A stretch of DNA of 64,000 bases from Todiramphus chloris collaris. Lineage: Eukaryota > Chordata > Aves > Coraciiformes > Alcedinidae. The position numbers and the translations under genes were made by a program. The stretch covers positions 5,895,366 through 5,959,365 of the forward strand of contig JANVCC010000130.1 in assembly GCA_025345505.1 (NCBI GenBank), in the 5' to 3' direction. The notes under the pieces were generated by a model that saw only the letters and a program-made list of their open reading frames with translations, had not been told where the DNA came from and did no database searches. Below are positions 20,701 through 33,400 of this stretch, one piece after another (position 1 is the first letter of the stretch; every line of letters starts with the position of its first letter).

Positions 20701-23700
20701 CCTGGAAAACCGGAAATTTCTCAGACCAATCAAAGCTACAAGAAAACTGGGACCTGCTACTCTCTTATTTCATCTTTGTTTAAATATTCTTTATTAAAAT
20801 TCTGTTTTCCTTACGTAGAGATATTAAAAGAATGTAATTAATGAAAATGTGAAAGTTCTCTGATGATTAGAGGTTTGGAAGTCAGACTAATCAGGATGAA
20901 TGTGTAAAACACAATTTACACCGTACTGAATGGGAGGTCCAGCGGCACTTTTGCTTCCTTCTGAGTGAGAGTTATGTGTTTTGGCATTAAGGACATCAAA
21001 TTCATACTCTGGCAACCTGTGTGGTACAGACCACTGTAAATCCCTCTCCAAACTTTCATTTAAAAAAAAAAAACAAAACTGAAGTCTGTCTGTAAAAGCT
21101 AACATTCTGTTTTCCCCAGTGATAAATTACCGTAACATTTGATAAACACAGTATGCCGTAAGAGGGAATATCAGTCACTGTTATCAAAAGTTAATTTTCT
21201 AGACTAAATATTCATTTGGATCATTAGAGCTATTAAATACTGTGTCAGTATTTAAGGAGCTTGCTGTGCCTGAGTGCTAGAAGGAGCCTGAAAAGAATCA
21301 TATCCTGTCAAGATAAATGATTGAACTGTTCAATGAACTCTTTGACTGGCATTGGTTCCAGTCATGCCAGCTGAAGCTCAATTCCTCTTTGTCTGTGTGG
21401 TCTTGTTTTCACCTTGCCTGTGGGGTGAAAGTGGTTTGATGTGACCTCCTCGCAGACGGAGGCATGAGCCTAACCTCTATTTACACCCTGTCATAATAGG
21501 GAGCTGGCAAACACCGCCGCTTGCTGCCGCTCTCCTTGTTTTCTCTCCTTTTTTTGTCAAATAGTTAGAAGTTGCGTGTTCTAATAATAATCTAATTAGC
21601 ATAGAGGGCTTATAACATCTTGTTTATGTTGTCTACTCTTTTTTGAATAAAAAGAAGCTGAGAAAATGTACTCGTTTGGATAGTTTAGGATGGATAGCCT
21701 TAGGGACTGCATATGAAGCGTAGCAATAAGGTAACTGAGTAATGTATATACAGTTTTGTCATTTTTAAATTAAAATTTGAGATGTGAACAATTCCATTGT
21801 GTACCATGTCTGAGGCTTGGGCTTTAATTTGAAAGTTGATGTACGACAATCAACACCTGGTTTATTTTTTGGCATTTAGCAAACCTCCTAAGAAGCTGAG
21901 TTTTTCAATAGTGCCATATGTTTGCACTGATTCTAAACTCATGTATTTTTCTTTAACAGTAAAACTATTGTTCAGGCCTTCTTCTTTAGGGCTAGATTTT
22001 CTGTGTCACCTACCATCTTGCCCTTCCCCACCCTCACTTTCCCTCTAGTTCATTGACTATTTCTTGGGACAGACCTGGAATGGCAAAGCAGCAAAGTCCC
22101 CCAAGATCTCTGAGCTCAGTGCTCTGTCAGTGGCTGAGCTGGGGCACCTGGACTCCTACTGAGCTCATCAGAAAATGTGCATCTCCCCTGGAAAATGGAA
22201 AGGAGGCGGGGTTTGCCGGGGAATCTTCTGGAAAATAACTGTATGTTTTAGGTTTTTTCAGGTGAAGTGGGATACTGCAGGTCTAATTGTATGCATTGCT
22301 GCATTAATGTGAGACAGAGCCCTGTTTAACTCTGTAGTAGCTGTCTCCCGACAATGATCTATCACTGTAGTGGGTAACAAGTTTGTGACCTACAGCAATG
22401 ACTGATAGCTAGCCTAGACTTTACAAAAGGGAATAAAAGAAGCCTTATTTATAACTACAAAGGGAAGAGATTATTTTTTTTTTTAAAGAAAGGAAGGAAA
22501 AAGACTCTGATGAATCTCGTTTGCATTTTGAGGGATCATTTCTATTTATACAAAGGACGTAGGTTACAAGTGGAACCACAATAAATATACCACTCTTTTA
22601 CTACTGCATTAAAAGGAAACAAGATGCAAATGAAATGGTACAATGTGGGGAGACAGCTAGAAACCTGTCACATAATATATATGCAAATACAATTTTAAGA
22701 AAGAAAAAGAGTTCCTTTGTAAAGACCATCCCCTGCAAATGTAAAACCCCCACCGTATTTTTGATCTGTTCAGTCTGTATTTCAGATTGCTAAGGTACTT
22801 TAAAAGTAAGTTCTGATGTGAGCAGAGGGAATAGGGACTAGCTAAGTTCATTGGATGACCTCTTGAGCAATTATATGTGTGTACACACCAGATGGGAGAT
22901 CTAGTGACAGTTGTGTCAAAGTGCTGCTGTAACTGCAGCAGGTCAGAGAAAGCCCCTAAAATTGAGACACTGGAGAAGACACTAAATCAGGTTGCCTCAA
23001 AGGGTAAAATTCATTGCCCTCTCAGGGTTCTCCTGGAAATAGAGGAGATGGGTGGCCAAAATCTTTAGTAGTGCTCAGAGGGAGCCTTAGCAACTCCTTC
23101 CCTGGCATGCCTGATCTCTGCCCTTGAGGCCTAGGAGGTGGTTAGTGATTTAGATGGTCACGTGTCTTATCAATGCAGAAGGTCTCACTTCATGTCTTTT
23201 CATACATGGTAACACACCAGAGGGGAAAACTTCCACTTCTCTTCCCTGTCTCTCTTGTTTACATTAATTCTGGAAGGCAAAAATTATGTTATGAATTTTA
23301 ACCCTGTTTTAGACCTGCTACCATGTAGGCTGGTAAGGAGTTGCACGCTCTGTAACACTTCACTGTTTTTTTTTTTTGTCTAATTATTGCTTCTGTTACC
23401 ACGGGCCATTGGTGTCACAAGCTTTGGGAACTGGCATTTCTGCTGTGGAAATATTCTGTTCTACTAGTCCTCTGACTCAGAGGTGCTATGAGGGACATCT
23501 GAAGGCTGTTGTAGATGGGTGTATTTGTAACGGAGCTAGTTAGAAACTTCCAGAAAATGTTCCTCCTTCTTTCTTGTGAGACAGTATTTAGTTACAACAT
23601 AGCCTGTTTTCAGGAAAGGACACATTCTTGAAATTGTCTGCTTCACTGTTTTCTGTATGAAAATTTTTCTTGTTTGGAACGTCTCACATTATCAAAAGAA

Positions 23701-24336
23701 AACATTCCAGCTGCCCTTTCCCTTCCTTCTCTCTCATGGCCTATTGATTTGCAAACCTGTTCAGGATTTTGGCTTTTTTGTTCTGTTGGGAAGGGTAAGA
23801 CTTTGGATCCTTGGAGAGGCAGGGGAGAGGAGGGCTGCTTACATCAGCTCTCCCCCCCAGTGGTGTGGTCGCAAGGGTTCAGGCATGTCAGTGAGGCAAA
23901 GCCTTGCGGTACATTACCTCAGCCACCTTCTGGTCCCTGAGCAAGGCTCTGGAATGTGGCAGCTGCCACTAAAGCTTACGGCAAAGAAGTCACTTGCTAA
24001 AGCCCCTTCCCAGACTAGCTTTGTATGCATGGCAAAGCCTTTTTACTTGCGCTTTCCTTGGTGGCTCAGGGTTTGTCCCTACGTTGTGACAAGCTTCGTG
24101 CTTCCAGGGGCTGCTTGGTTTCAGGGTAAGCCATGAACTTAGAGCACCAATTGCATTAATTGTTTTCACGCCAGCATATTTCCATTGTGGCTGCCATTAT
24201 AGTTCTGTAATGTTTCTTCCCTCTCTTCTTTCATGGCTTTCTTTGCCTTGACAGGCTCAGTCAGATTCCCTCATTCACATCTGCTAATGTGAGGGCTGAA
24301 TAGAATAAATCTATGCAATGATGGCTTCAGAAAAGA

Positions 24337-24360
24337 GGGGAGAGGGGTGGGGGGAGGGGG
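24337..24360 (+). other. G-quadruplex-forming motif
   Basis: Four G-runs of 4, 4, 6 and 5 bases are separated by loops of 3, 1 and 1 bases (GGGG AGA GGGG T GGGGGG A GGGGG). This satisfies the strict four-run rule with very short loops, which favours a stable parallel quadruplex. No promoter or gene is evident beside it. Confidence 0.8.
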
Positions 24361-27323
24361 AACTGTCTCAAAAAATAATTTCTACTTAATAGGTGGGATT
24401 TCAATAGACAATTTCAGTTAGTTTGTCCAAAGCAAGATGGTTATGGTATGAATGGTAACAGGGCCCCAAATCCAAAAGTCTTATCCCCCCCTCCCCAGTC
24501 CTTTTTTTTCCCCCCCCATTTTAACAGTCACCCAAGCAAAGGAATAGACAATGCACAGATTAGTTTATTTGGCTTCGTCAGGTTTGCCAGGAAAGGAAAG
24601 TGCTGCCAAGCTCCTCAAGACAAGCTATGCTGGGTGCTTGCCCTTGTGCCAATGTGAAGACAAAAAAAAATCAGGAGCCTTGAAAAGAAGCTGGTGCAGC
24701 ACATGGCTCTTTCCCACTCCTCACAAATGATGGCTGTTGTGCTCGTTAACCTCTTCTGGGGCTCAGTCAGTTCACGCTGTGCAGCAGCAGAGAACTGAAT
24801 GAAATAAAAGGCTCGCAGGACCCATAGAAACGCCATAACTCCTTCGTTCCTAGCGCACACGCAAAGGCTGCCTTCCTCGCAGAATACCAAGTGCCTCTCG
24901 TCAAACACTTAATAAGTCAATCCCAGCTCCATGTGGTGATGACAGCTCGGATTCCAGCACAGACGCGTGGGGCCAAGCCCGGCTCCTGATTTACCCCACC
25001 GGCTTTGGCAAGCCACCTTGGGCTCGTGCTTGGCTTTGCTCTGACGACACACTCAAACCAGAGTGTTTTCTTCTGCAGGCATGGGTTCAGTTTGGTTAGA
25101 CCAGCCCTGTCTCTGTGTGTAGGTTAGTCCTGCTCAGATCCTTAGCAGGGGTCTAAAAGGAGATGTGTAACAAGCCTTTAGCTTATAAGATCATTTAATA
25201 ACTGTAAGTCTATAGCATCACTTATTAAAAATTTCTTTTCTATCCAAGTGGCTGCGGTTCTGATAAATGAAAGAGAATCTCCTCTTTGTGGTTATAAATG
25301 AACAAAGAGGACTGTACAAGCTGATCCAAGGCCCACAGAAATGAAAGGAAAACCAAAGACTTCAAGGCACTTCAAATGTAGGCTCTTCTAACTAGTAGTG
25401 TTTGATTTATGGATTTTTATCTCAAACTGAAGAGGGCAAAGCTACTGTTTAAAATGAAATATGAGCAGTTGAATGGCATGATTAACTCTCATCTGAGGCT
25501 GCAGAAGGACCGTGGCACTGTGTACCACAGAATTAGATAGGAACTCCGATATTCAAAACAAAAGGGAACAAAATTTGAAAGAAAGCATAAAGCTAATTAG
25601 GAAAAAACTCAGAAAATGTAACAAGAAAAAAAATCTAAACAAAGTGGCAGTTTGAACGAAACAGGAAAACACATTGCACCATGACTGAAAGATTTCCATT
25701 ATCATTTTTTATCTGAATTAAGCATCACAGGGAAAAGAAAAGAGAAAATGAAAAGAAAATGTCACTGCAGCAGAACTTATGTTAAAACATGTGAAATATA
25801 TTTTACTGTGTAGCACTTAATGGATCTTCCCAAAATGCAGTATTACATACTGATTCTTAGGTGTTAGTGAGCGCAGAATGGAGAGCTGCTTTCCCTGCCT
25901 TGTGAGTCTGTTGCCTTTCTGGATGATCAGCTATTGCTGGAATCTCTCTTTTTCTTTATTACCTGCCCCAGGTCTAAATCACAATCAATTCACTGAATTC
26001 TGTGAGCTTTTTGATGGTGTCCCTTCTGTTGAGTCAATAATGATCTTGTTTTGCTCTTAGAGACTGAAAGAACTGTTCCCATGATGCCTTGGTCAAGCTG
26101 GGAAAGCTCTCTAGACTCACCATGAAGTTTAAAATGAACCAGATCAGGAATTTTTCTAATGGCAATTTTTAATTTGAAATCTGCATCAAAACTACTATTT
26201 TAATAATCCTGCATATCATTAAATGAGATGGTGTCAGAGAGCTTAAAATGTTTGACTTACCCTTGGAGAGTACCATTTAATTGAATTTCTTCTTGTTTCA
26301 TTTCAATTTAAATCCGTGAGTTTATGTGTGTTAGTCTAATGCTGGTATGTGAAAAACAGAAAATGAAGCCTAGTTAGGAGAAGCAATAGCAAAATGGTAT
26401 GAGTGTTTCTAAAGGATGAAAAGTGTGTGGTCTCCATTCAGATTTCAAACTTGTTTGACCCCATGTCATCTTATTGGCTTTAGTTATTGTCCTGATTTAT
26501 GTTAGCGCAGACAAGAGTGGGATTTAGATATAAGTGTGGTAGTCCATTGTTTAGAAGAAATATGTTTGTTTTCCATATTCTTATCCAGAGAAGTCGACTA
26601 GAACTCAGTTATTTCAAATATCTTAATAAAAAAGAAAAAAAATTTATAGAACCATCTGCATGCCCATTTAATGCAATATTTAGAATTAGAGATTGAAACA
26701 TTAAAGAAAAAAGTTCTGATCATTAACAAAGCATCTTTAGATGTATTTTATTTTCAGTATTTCAGTAATTGACATAAGTGAAAAGGGAATTTTATAAGTG
26801 AAATACGAATCTTAGCTGCAAATGCTGTGATTGTACTTTTGATAAGTTGGATCCAATTAGCTGAAAAATTATGTAAGAGGTGCTATACGCCTTTTCATGT
26901 GTACCTAACTTACCAGAGCATTGAACATCTAGCTATGCTTTTTCTTCTGAAGAGCAACATTTCAAAAAGGAAATGATTCGTCGCTTTTAAGCTGAATGTA
27001 AAATAAGGCTGGTTTAGCTTGGCTGATTTTTGCAGTTTTGATGTAGTTAGGGAAAAGTTTAGTCCTCACTTGTGTACCACCCTGTGGACACTGGGTCCGA
27101 GTAGAGCCTGCTGAGTGCAGAATACGGCCCTTACTATGAAGTCTAATGTGGCTTAAAACTAGAAAGTAATATGAATATCATATATCGCATTCATGTTCAT
27201 AACTTGAGCTGAAAAAAATAGGTGTACTGAGAACACTTAGGTCTGTGTGGCAGTGGCTAACGTGAAGACCCCAAGAAAAAAAACAAACACAGTATTGGTA
27301 GCATGTCAATACCATGTTGAAAA

Positions 27324-27378
27324 TTGAAGATATCATGGCAGGTATTTGAAGATATCATAATAATTTTGAAGATATCAT
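27324..27378 (+). repeat. Three spaced copies of TTGAAGATATCAT
   Basis: The identical 13-mer TTGAAGATATCAT occurs at 27324-27336, 27346-27358 and 27366-27378, with starts 22 and 20 bp apart. The spacers are dissimilar. It may be a decayed short tandem duplication or a phased binding-site array; each copy contains the palindrome GATATC. Confidence 0.85.
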
Positions 27379-29182
27379 GCCAACAGTTGGCAGAGTTGAG
27401 TCTTGTTTAAAAGGCTGATGGGGGTGGGGGGTGGGGTGTGTAGAGAAAATATCTTTCCCTATCGCGGAATTACTTCTGTTAATTAAATGTGTTGAAGCCT
27501 GGTGTGTCAGTGGTATCCTCTGATTTAACCCTGACTAATTTTAGTTGGGGCAAAATGGAGCTATGAGCTTTTGGACATGAAGTTGCTGCCTCTTGTTGCT
27601 TCTACATCTCCTGCTGGCATTTCTGCAAGGTCTCTTCTAAAGGTGCTGTAATGCGAGGTCAGGCCAGTCTGATACCTGTCCTCAGCCCCAGGGATACAGA
27701 AAGGTGAAATGAGACAGGGCAGGAGACCAGTTGTGAAAGTGGAAGGACTGGAGACAGTGGAGGGAAACGGAGAAGAGAAACGGTGTATATTGGCTTGGAG
27801 CTAGATTTTGTGACATTGAACTTGTCATGTGGTCCCCATGAACAAAGCGTTGTGGAGTCCTGCTCTCAGACTGATGTAAAGCAGTGATGAAAGGAAGCTT
27901 TCTGCATTTCTGCATTCTGCTCTCTCATTTCCAGCATTTTACCCATAACATTTTAATGGGGAAATTGTATATGATACTGTCTCAAAGATATGGCTTCCCA
28001 GATAATTGTGCTCTGGAGTTTATACTTCCATTCCTAATTTTATGTAAGCTCTTTTAAAATGCTACATTAAATTGTTCTGAGGAAATTAACATTGTGAAAA
28101 AGATGTGTAGGAGTCAAGAAACACTAAAACTGAATCACCTTCAGGCATCTCCTGCAGTATATGTGTCATCATACAGCTTTTAGCTGCTGATTTGCAACAG
28201 AGACCCACTGACAACTGAAGAGGGCATTTAAAATATCTTTTTAAGAACCCTTTAAGTCTTGTGGAGTTTGGGTTTTTTGGTTTGTTTTTCTAAATGAGTA
28301 AGGTAGAGATTTAATAAATAGGAGGGACAAGGAGCCTTGCTTATAGGATGTGTAGTATGGATGTATGTGTTCAATGTGATGAAACAGCATGAATGCTCCT
28401 CTGGATGCATAGCTGAGCTAACTGCAGCGGTCACTACTGCCATGTAGCTATAGAAAGCACCTCGCTGTAGCAGCATTGTCTCCACATGACAGAAGGAATG
28501 ATCATTTATCCAGCTTCTGTGTGAATTTTGGAGCTTGCATTGCATTTTGTGCTGCTGAAGCCCAGGTCGTTTTAGTGCTTGAAGTAGCAAGAGAGCAGCA
28601 AATTCCACAGTGACCTGCAACTGTTTTCTGCAGGGTAGAGACAACCTCACTGTCAATCACTGAGCTTGAATTTGATGTCTATAATGAAGTTTCCTAGAGA
28701 TGACCCTCTCTGGTTCGAGAACTGTATGTATGGAACTCTGGTAAGAGAGGGCAATCTATAGATGTTCTGGCACCTTGGAGACCTTTGAGAATGCAGTTTC
28801 TTGGAAAAAAGGTTGGTATTACAAAGATTGTGTACCTGAGGAGGCAGACTGACTAAACCAGAGCTCCTGCAGACGCAGTGACTTCCTCAAACACCACAGT
28901 GTGCCAGGAATGAAAAACAATTAAGAAAATGTCACTTAAATGCTCTGTCAGGGGTGAAATTCTCCAGAAATATGGGAAGCCTTCAACAGTGCATCATTTT
29001 GTGCTTGAAAGCAGTGTGTCTCTGTAAAAGAGGACTGCAGAAAAAGTCTCATTTCTGTAGGCCGTAGTTAGGTTCGTATTCTGACATGTTTTGGTAGATC
29101 AGTTAAATCTGGCAGAGTGGGCTATGTTTGAAACTGTGTTGAGGACTGTCATACTAAGTCTATAACAGAAACCAAAACAAAA

Positions 29183-30496
29183 TATCACAGTATCACAGAA
29201 TGTTAGGGGTTGGAAGGGACCTCCAAAGATCATCGTTGAACCCTGCTCCCAGAGCAGGACCAAAACCAGGGCAGATCACTCAGAAATGCATCCAGACAGG
29301 TCTTGAAAGTCTCCAGAGAAGGACACTCGACAATCTTTCTAGGGAGTCTGTTTCACTGCTTTGTAACCCTTACAGTAAAGAAGTTCTTCCTCATGTTAAG
29401 GTGGAACTTTCCGTACTTGAGATTGAATCCATTGCCCCTTGTCCTATTACAAGGCACAAGTGAAAAGAGGTTGTCACTGTCTTCTTGATGCCTAGCCCTT
29501 ATGTATTTATAGACATTAATTAGATCCCCTCTCAGTCTTCTCCTCTCCAGACTAGAAAGCCCTAGGTCTCTCAGCCTTTCTTTGTAAGGCATGTGTTCTA
29601 GTCCCTTAATCATCCTTGTAGCCCTCTGTTGGACTCCCTCAGGTAGATCTCTGTCCCTCTTGAACTGGGGAGCCCAGAACTGGATGCAATACTTCAGGTG
29701 AGGTCTCACTAGGGCAGAGTAGAGGGGGAGCAGAACCTCCTTTGATCTGCTGGGCACGCTCTTCTTACTGCACCCCAGGATACCATTGGCCTTCTTGGTC
29801 ACAAGGGCACATTGTTGTCACATGGATAACTTGTTGACTGTCAGGACTCCAAGGTCCTTTTCGATGGAGCTACTCTCTAGGAGATTGCCTCCTAACCTGT
29901 ACTGGTGCATTTTGTTGTTCCTTCCCAAGGAGATTGCCTCCTAACCTGTACTGGTGCATTTTGTTGTTCCTTCCCAGGTGCAGGACTCTGCACTTGCTCT
30001 CGTTGAACTACATTAGGTTCCTCTTTGCACAGCTCTCCAGTCTGTCCAAATCTTGTTGAATGGCCACACAGCCTTCAGGCGAATCATCTAATCCTCTAAG
30101 CTTCATGTCGTCAGCAAACTTGTTGAGAAGACACTCTGTCCCATCATGAAGGTCATTGATAAAGATGTTGAACAGGACTGGACCCAGCACTGATCCTTGG
30201 GGTACTCCACTAGCTACGTGTGTCCAGCTGGACTCTGCACCATTGATCACCACTCTTTGGGCTCTATTGTGTAGCCTGTTCTTAATCCATTCCACTGTCC
30301 ATTCTTCTATCCCAAAATTCCTGAGCTTGCTCATGAAGATGTTGTGGGAGATTGTGTCAACACCCTTGCTAAGGTCAAGGTAGGCTACATCCACCGGTCT
30401 CCCTGCATTTATCCATTCAGTCATAACATCATAGGAGGCTATCAGATTAGTCAAGCATGATTTCCCCTTGGTAAATCCATGCTGACTACTCCTGGT
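29183..30496 (-). mobile_element. CR1 LINE, 5'-truncated, with reverse-transcriptase core, minus strand
   Basis: This is the longest CR1 copy in the window, about 1.3 kb. The left end shows the ATCACAG octamer tail and the conserved 3' UTR. Minus-strand translation from right to left gives [24 protein letters not shown] (the first catalytic aspartate block), [14 protein letters not shown] (RT motif 4/B') and FADD at 30107-30118 (the second catalytic block). A frame change at the tandem duplication follows, then the ALVRP.LKYC..FWAPQF and C-terminal RVTKQ regions. The intact frame covers 30008 to at least 30496 and stays open to 30757, but residues right of about 30496 no longer look like CR1. 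Frameshifts and the 49-bp duplication make it non-functional. It is better preserved than the 16.6 kb copy and therefore younger. Confidence 0.93.
29879..29976. repeat. Perfect 49-bp tandem duplication inside the CR1
   Basis: Two identical 49-bp units (29879-29927 and 29928-29976) lie head to tail within the CR1 coding region. Each starts AGGAGATTGCCTCC and ends GTTCCTTCCCA. Because 49 is not a multiple of three, the duplication shifts the reading frame. The identity of the units points to a recent event, or to an assembly error in this spot. Confidence 0.95.
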
Positions 30497-33400
30497 ACGA
30501 AAATATGAAGAATTTTTGTGTGAGCTGAAGTTAAATCTCTCATCTTCATGGAAGGCAACTAATTTTCTGAAAGTCAGGTCCTGACTGTAGCCCAGAGTTG
30601 AATGTCTCATACTGTCAAGCAATTCAGATATAATCCCAAACAGTATAGCTACACTTTGCCAATCCACAGAAATTATCCTCCCCAGAATTAAGTTTATATT
30701 AAAGGGCCAGCACTTCCCTGAAGCATGGTTGTGTTGGCTTTGCAGCTGAGACGTCAAAAATAAAGAAAGGCTGAGACCAAAAGAATGATATCAGTGTCAG
30801 AGCCCAAAGAGGATAAAGCCTGCACTGTTGTCAGGAAAACGCACAAGATCCTATGTGGGTCAAAAGGTATGAAAGTTGGCATAGGTGGGGTCAGCCTCTG
30901 TGAAGCTGGGGAGGTGAGGGCAGTGGTGGATGTCCCCTGCTGCCTCTCCCAGGGATGCTGTCCCGGTGCGTGCTGCACTGCTCAGTGGTGAGCAGGAGGG
31001 ACTCAGTGTAAAACCAGTGTGTTGCCAGCGGCAGACTCCTGACTGATAAAACTAAAGCCATAAGAAAAGGTAGGGGTTAAATCAGAGCTGTTTCTGATTG
31101 AAAGAAGACTGAAAATACCTATTGAGTCTCCTTGCTGCATGATTCCCAAAACAATGTGGTAAGCAGCGTCTCTTATGAAGAGAGAATTACTGGGTTATGT
31201 ATGCTAATTAGGGCTCTGATAGACATTGTCTATTGATTTGTCTATCAGCCTCCTGATTAACATTAATATTTCCTCATGAAGGAAAGCACTGAAAAATAGC
31301 TTGAGTCTTTTTTTTTTTTTTTTTTTTTTTTTAATTTGTTTAGCAAAGAGGGGAAACTGTTGCTATGGGTGCCTGCCTGGCTCCAGGGTGTTTCTGCATT
31401 CAACTTTCCTCTAAATACTTGTAACAACATAACATGTTTTTTTTTTCCTTCTTCTCTTCCAAACATTTCCACTAGCAGAGGAATCAAGCACAGTACTTAC
31501 CTTAAACTGCTTGTGGTGGGTTACCAATCATGAGGCCCCCAGAGAGAAAGTAGCTGAAGGCATTGTTGTGGGCAGGAAAAAAAAAAAAAAAACAAACCCC
31601 AAAAAAGACTACAATGCTTAGAAAATGATGAATTTAAATACAAAGCAATGATTTATGAGGGTAAATACTAGTGTAGGTATACCTATTGCTAGCTTTGTTT
31701 TGAACCTTGATTCTGAGGTGCAAAGAGAAGGTAGTTCTTGCCCTGTTTGGAAACAGAGATTGAGAAAGTTTATTTCTGGTACTATGAACAAAAGAGGAGG
31801 TATGGAAAATTATGCTGTTCCTTTTTTTTTTTGGTTTTCCTTTTTTGGCTGTGTTACTTTGGAGGAAGTCTTCCTCTTTAAATAAAGGGTTCCCTTTGCT
31901 GTCAGTTTATTTTTCTACATGATTTTAAATCTCTCCTATAGCAAAGAAAAATTAAATGGGCTTCTGATAGTTCTATGGCATTTGTAACAATGCAGGGGAG
32001 AAAAAAACCTATGCAATGACCAGACAAAGGACAGGTGGAAGAAACTTCAAAGAATAATGCTGTACAAAGGAAGAGTAAAGTGGTATGAAAAAAAGCTAAT
32101 GGAATTGGCAAAGACTCTGTCTGAAATTAAACCCTGGATAAACTGGGCCAAAAGACAAGTCCTGCAAATGCAATTATATTAATTGATTCGTATTTGTGAA
32201 AGATCTACTGTGTGGAGCCGTGTTTTCCACTTCTTACTTTGTCTTTCTTGAATAGGCTAATGTTATTTTTCCCACTAGTAATGATCTATGCCATGGAAAG
32301 CTTATTTTCAAATAGGATCATTTATTAGAGAATTAAAAAACATAGTTAATGAAACACTGACACTCCTATTGAGTCTCTGATCATGGGAGGCATAGAAGAA
32401 AAAGATATGGTAATAGACTGCAGTAACAAGATAACACCTATGTATTTAGCTGTCTAGAAGATGCTTTTAACAAAATGTATCATAAAGGGTAAAAAAGCTG
32501 TTTATTGGTAAATGTCAGTATTTGTTTGCTACCCTGGTTTTACTCTTCCCCCATGACGAAGTGAGTGTATGCACTACTTCACTAAAACCCTCACTCCCTC
32601 TGCCAAGCTCTTGAACTGTAGCACTGTGATTCAAGGGGCTGTGAAAAGGACTCTGGGCTTCTTCCACAGCCACAACCATCCAACCCTTCAGAACCTGAGT
32701 CAAAATTTAGATCTCTAGTTGTAATTTCACCTACATTTATATTCACCTTAACTTATATTTCTTCTCTGCAAATGGAGGGCAGGTGGTACTTGATGTTTGC
32801 TTAGAAAGGAGGCAGCCCTCATCCTCTTCTCATGTCCATTGCATCCATAGCATCTCTTTAGTTTCTTGTTCCCCTCTTCCCATGAGTGGGTAAGAATTAA
32901 AGCATCTTAGAAATGTAAGGTCCTAAATCTCAGAGAGATTACTGAAATTTGCATGTGTTAAATGATTTGCTTGGTTTCAAAATCAGACAGGGCATGCACG
33001 ACATGCTTGTATCGGCTCTATCCCTATGTCTCTAGAGATTACTTTTGCAGTAATTGCAGATTGTGGACCAGCTGGGCTCCAGCTCCACCTCTCTTCTTTT
33101 AGAGAAAGACAGGAGACACCATCCAATGAATGTGCAAAGTTCCAGGACACGCTAAGTGTGTTCTGATGCATCTAAAACCTTAGCGTTGCAGTCCTCATCC
33201 GTTCTCACACACAGATGCATGGATACACACATGGAGAAACATGCAATACTGAATTGGGCTTGTCTGTTCTCACCCAAAACAATAAGATAAGACATGTGAA
33301 CCGAAAACAATTGAGGGGCTGACTGACAGTATGAAACTTCAGGTTACTCACATTGCAAACACAGTCTATTTGTCAGCTCACAATAAATCATCTCATTGTC

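Larger units (their letters stand above)
17713..29182. other. Long unique intergenic stretch, no gene recognised
   Basis: About 11.5 kb, mostly AT-rich, without a supportable exon or interspersed repeat. Notable parts: a block at about 21.4-21.66 kb with GC-rich then TAAT-rich texture; a plus-strand G-quadruplex motif (24337-24360) next to a C/T-rich run (24485-24518); a GC-richer block at about 24.9-25.1 kb; and three spaced copies of a 13-mer (27324-27378). The longest frames (for example 23657-24136 on the plus strand) show no domain, codon periodicity or splice context that I can recognise. Confidence 0.5.

Noticed and set aside
20574-20783. 69-residue plus-strand frame with balanced composition
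   Set aside because: No acceptor before it and no donor in phase after it; no resemblance to a known protein.
23657-24136. 159-residue plus-strand frame
   Set aside because: No domain, no splice or promoter context, overlapped by another frame; the composition is that of random sequence.
30008-30757. 249-residue reverse-transcriptase frame considered as a domesticated gene
   Set aside because: It ends in CR1 sequence with the usual octamer tail, is interrupted by a frame-shifting duplication and is 5' truncated, so an ordinary dead CR1 copy explains it.
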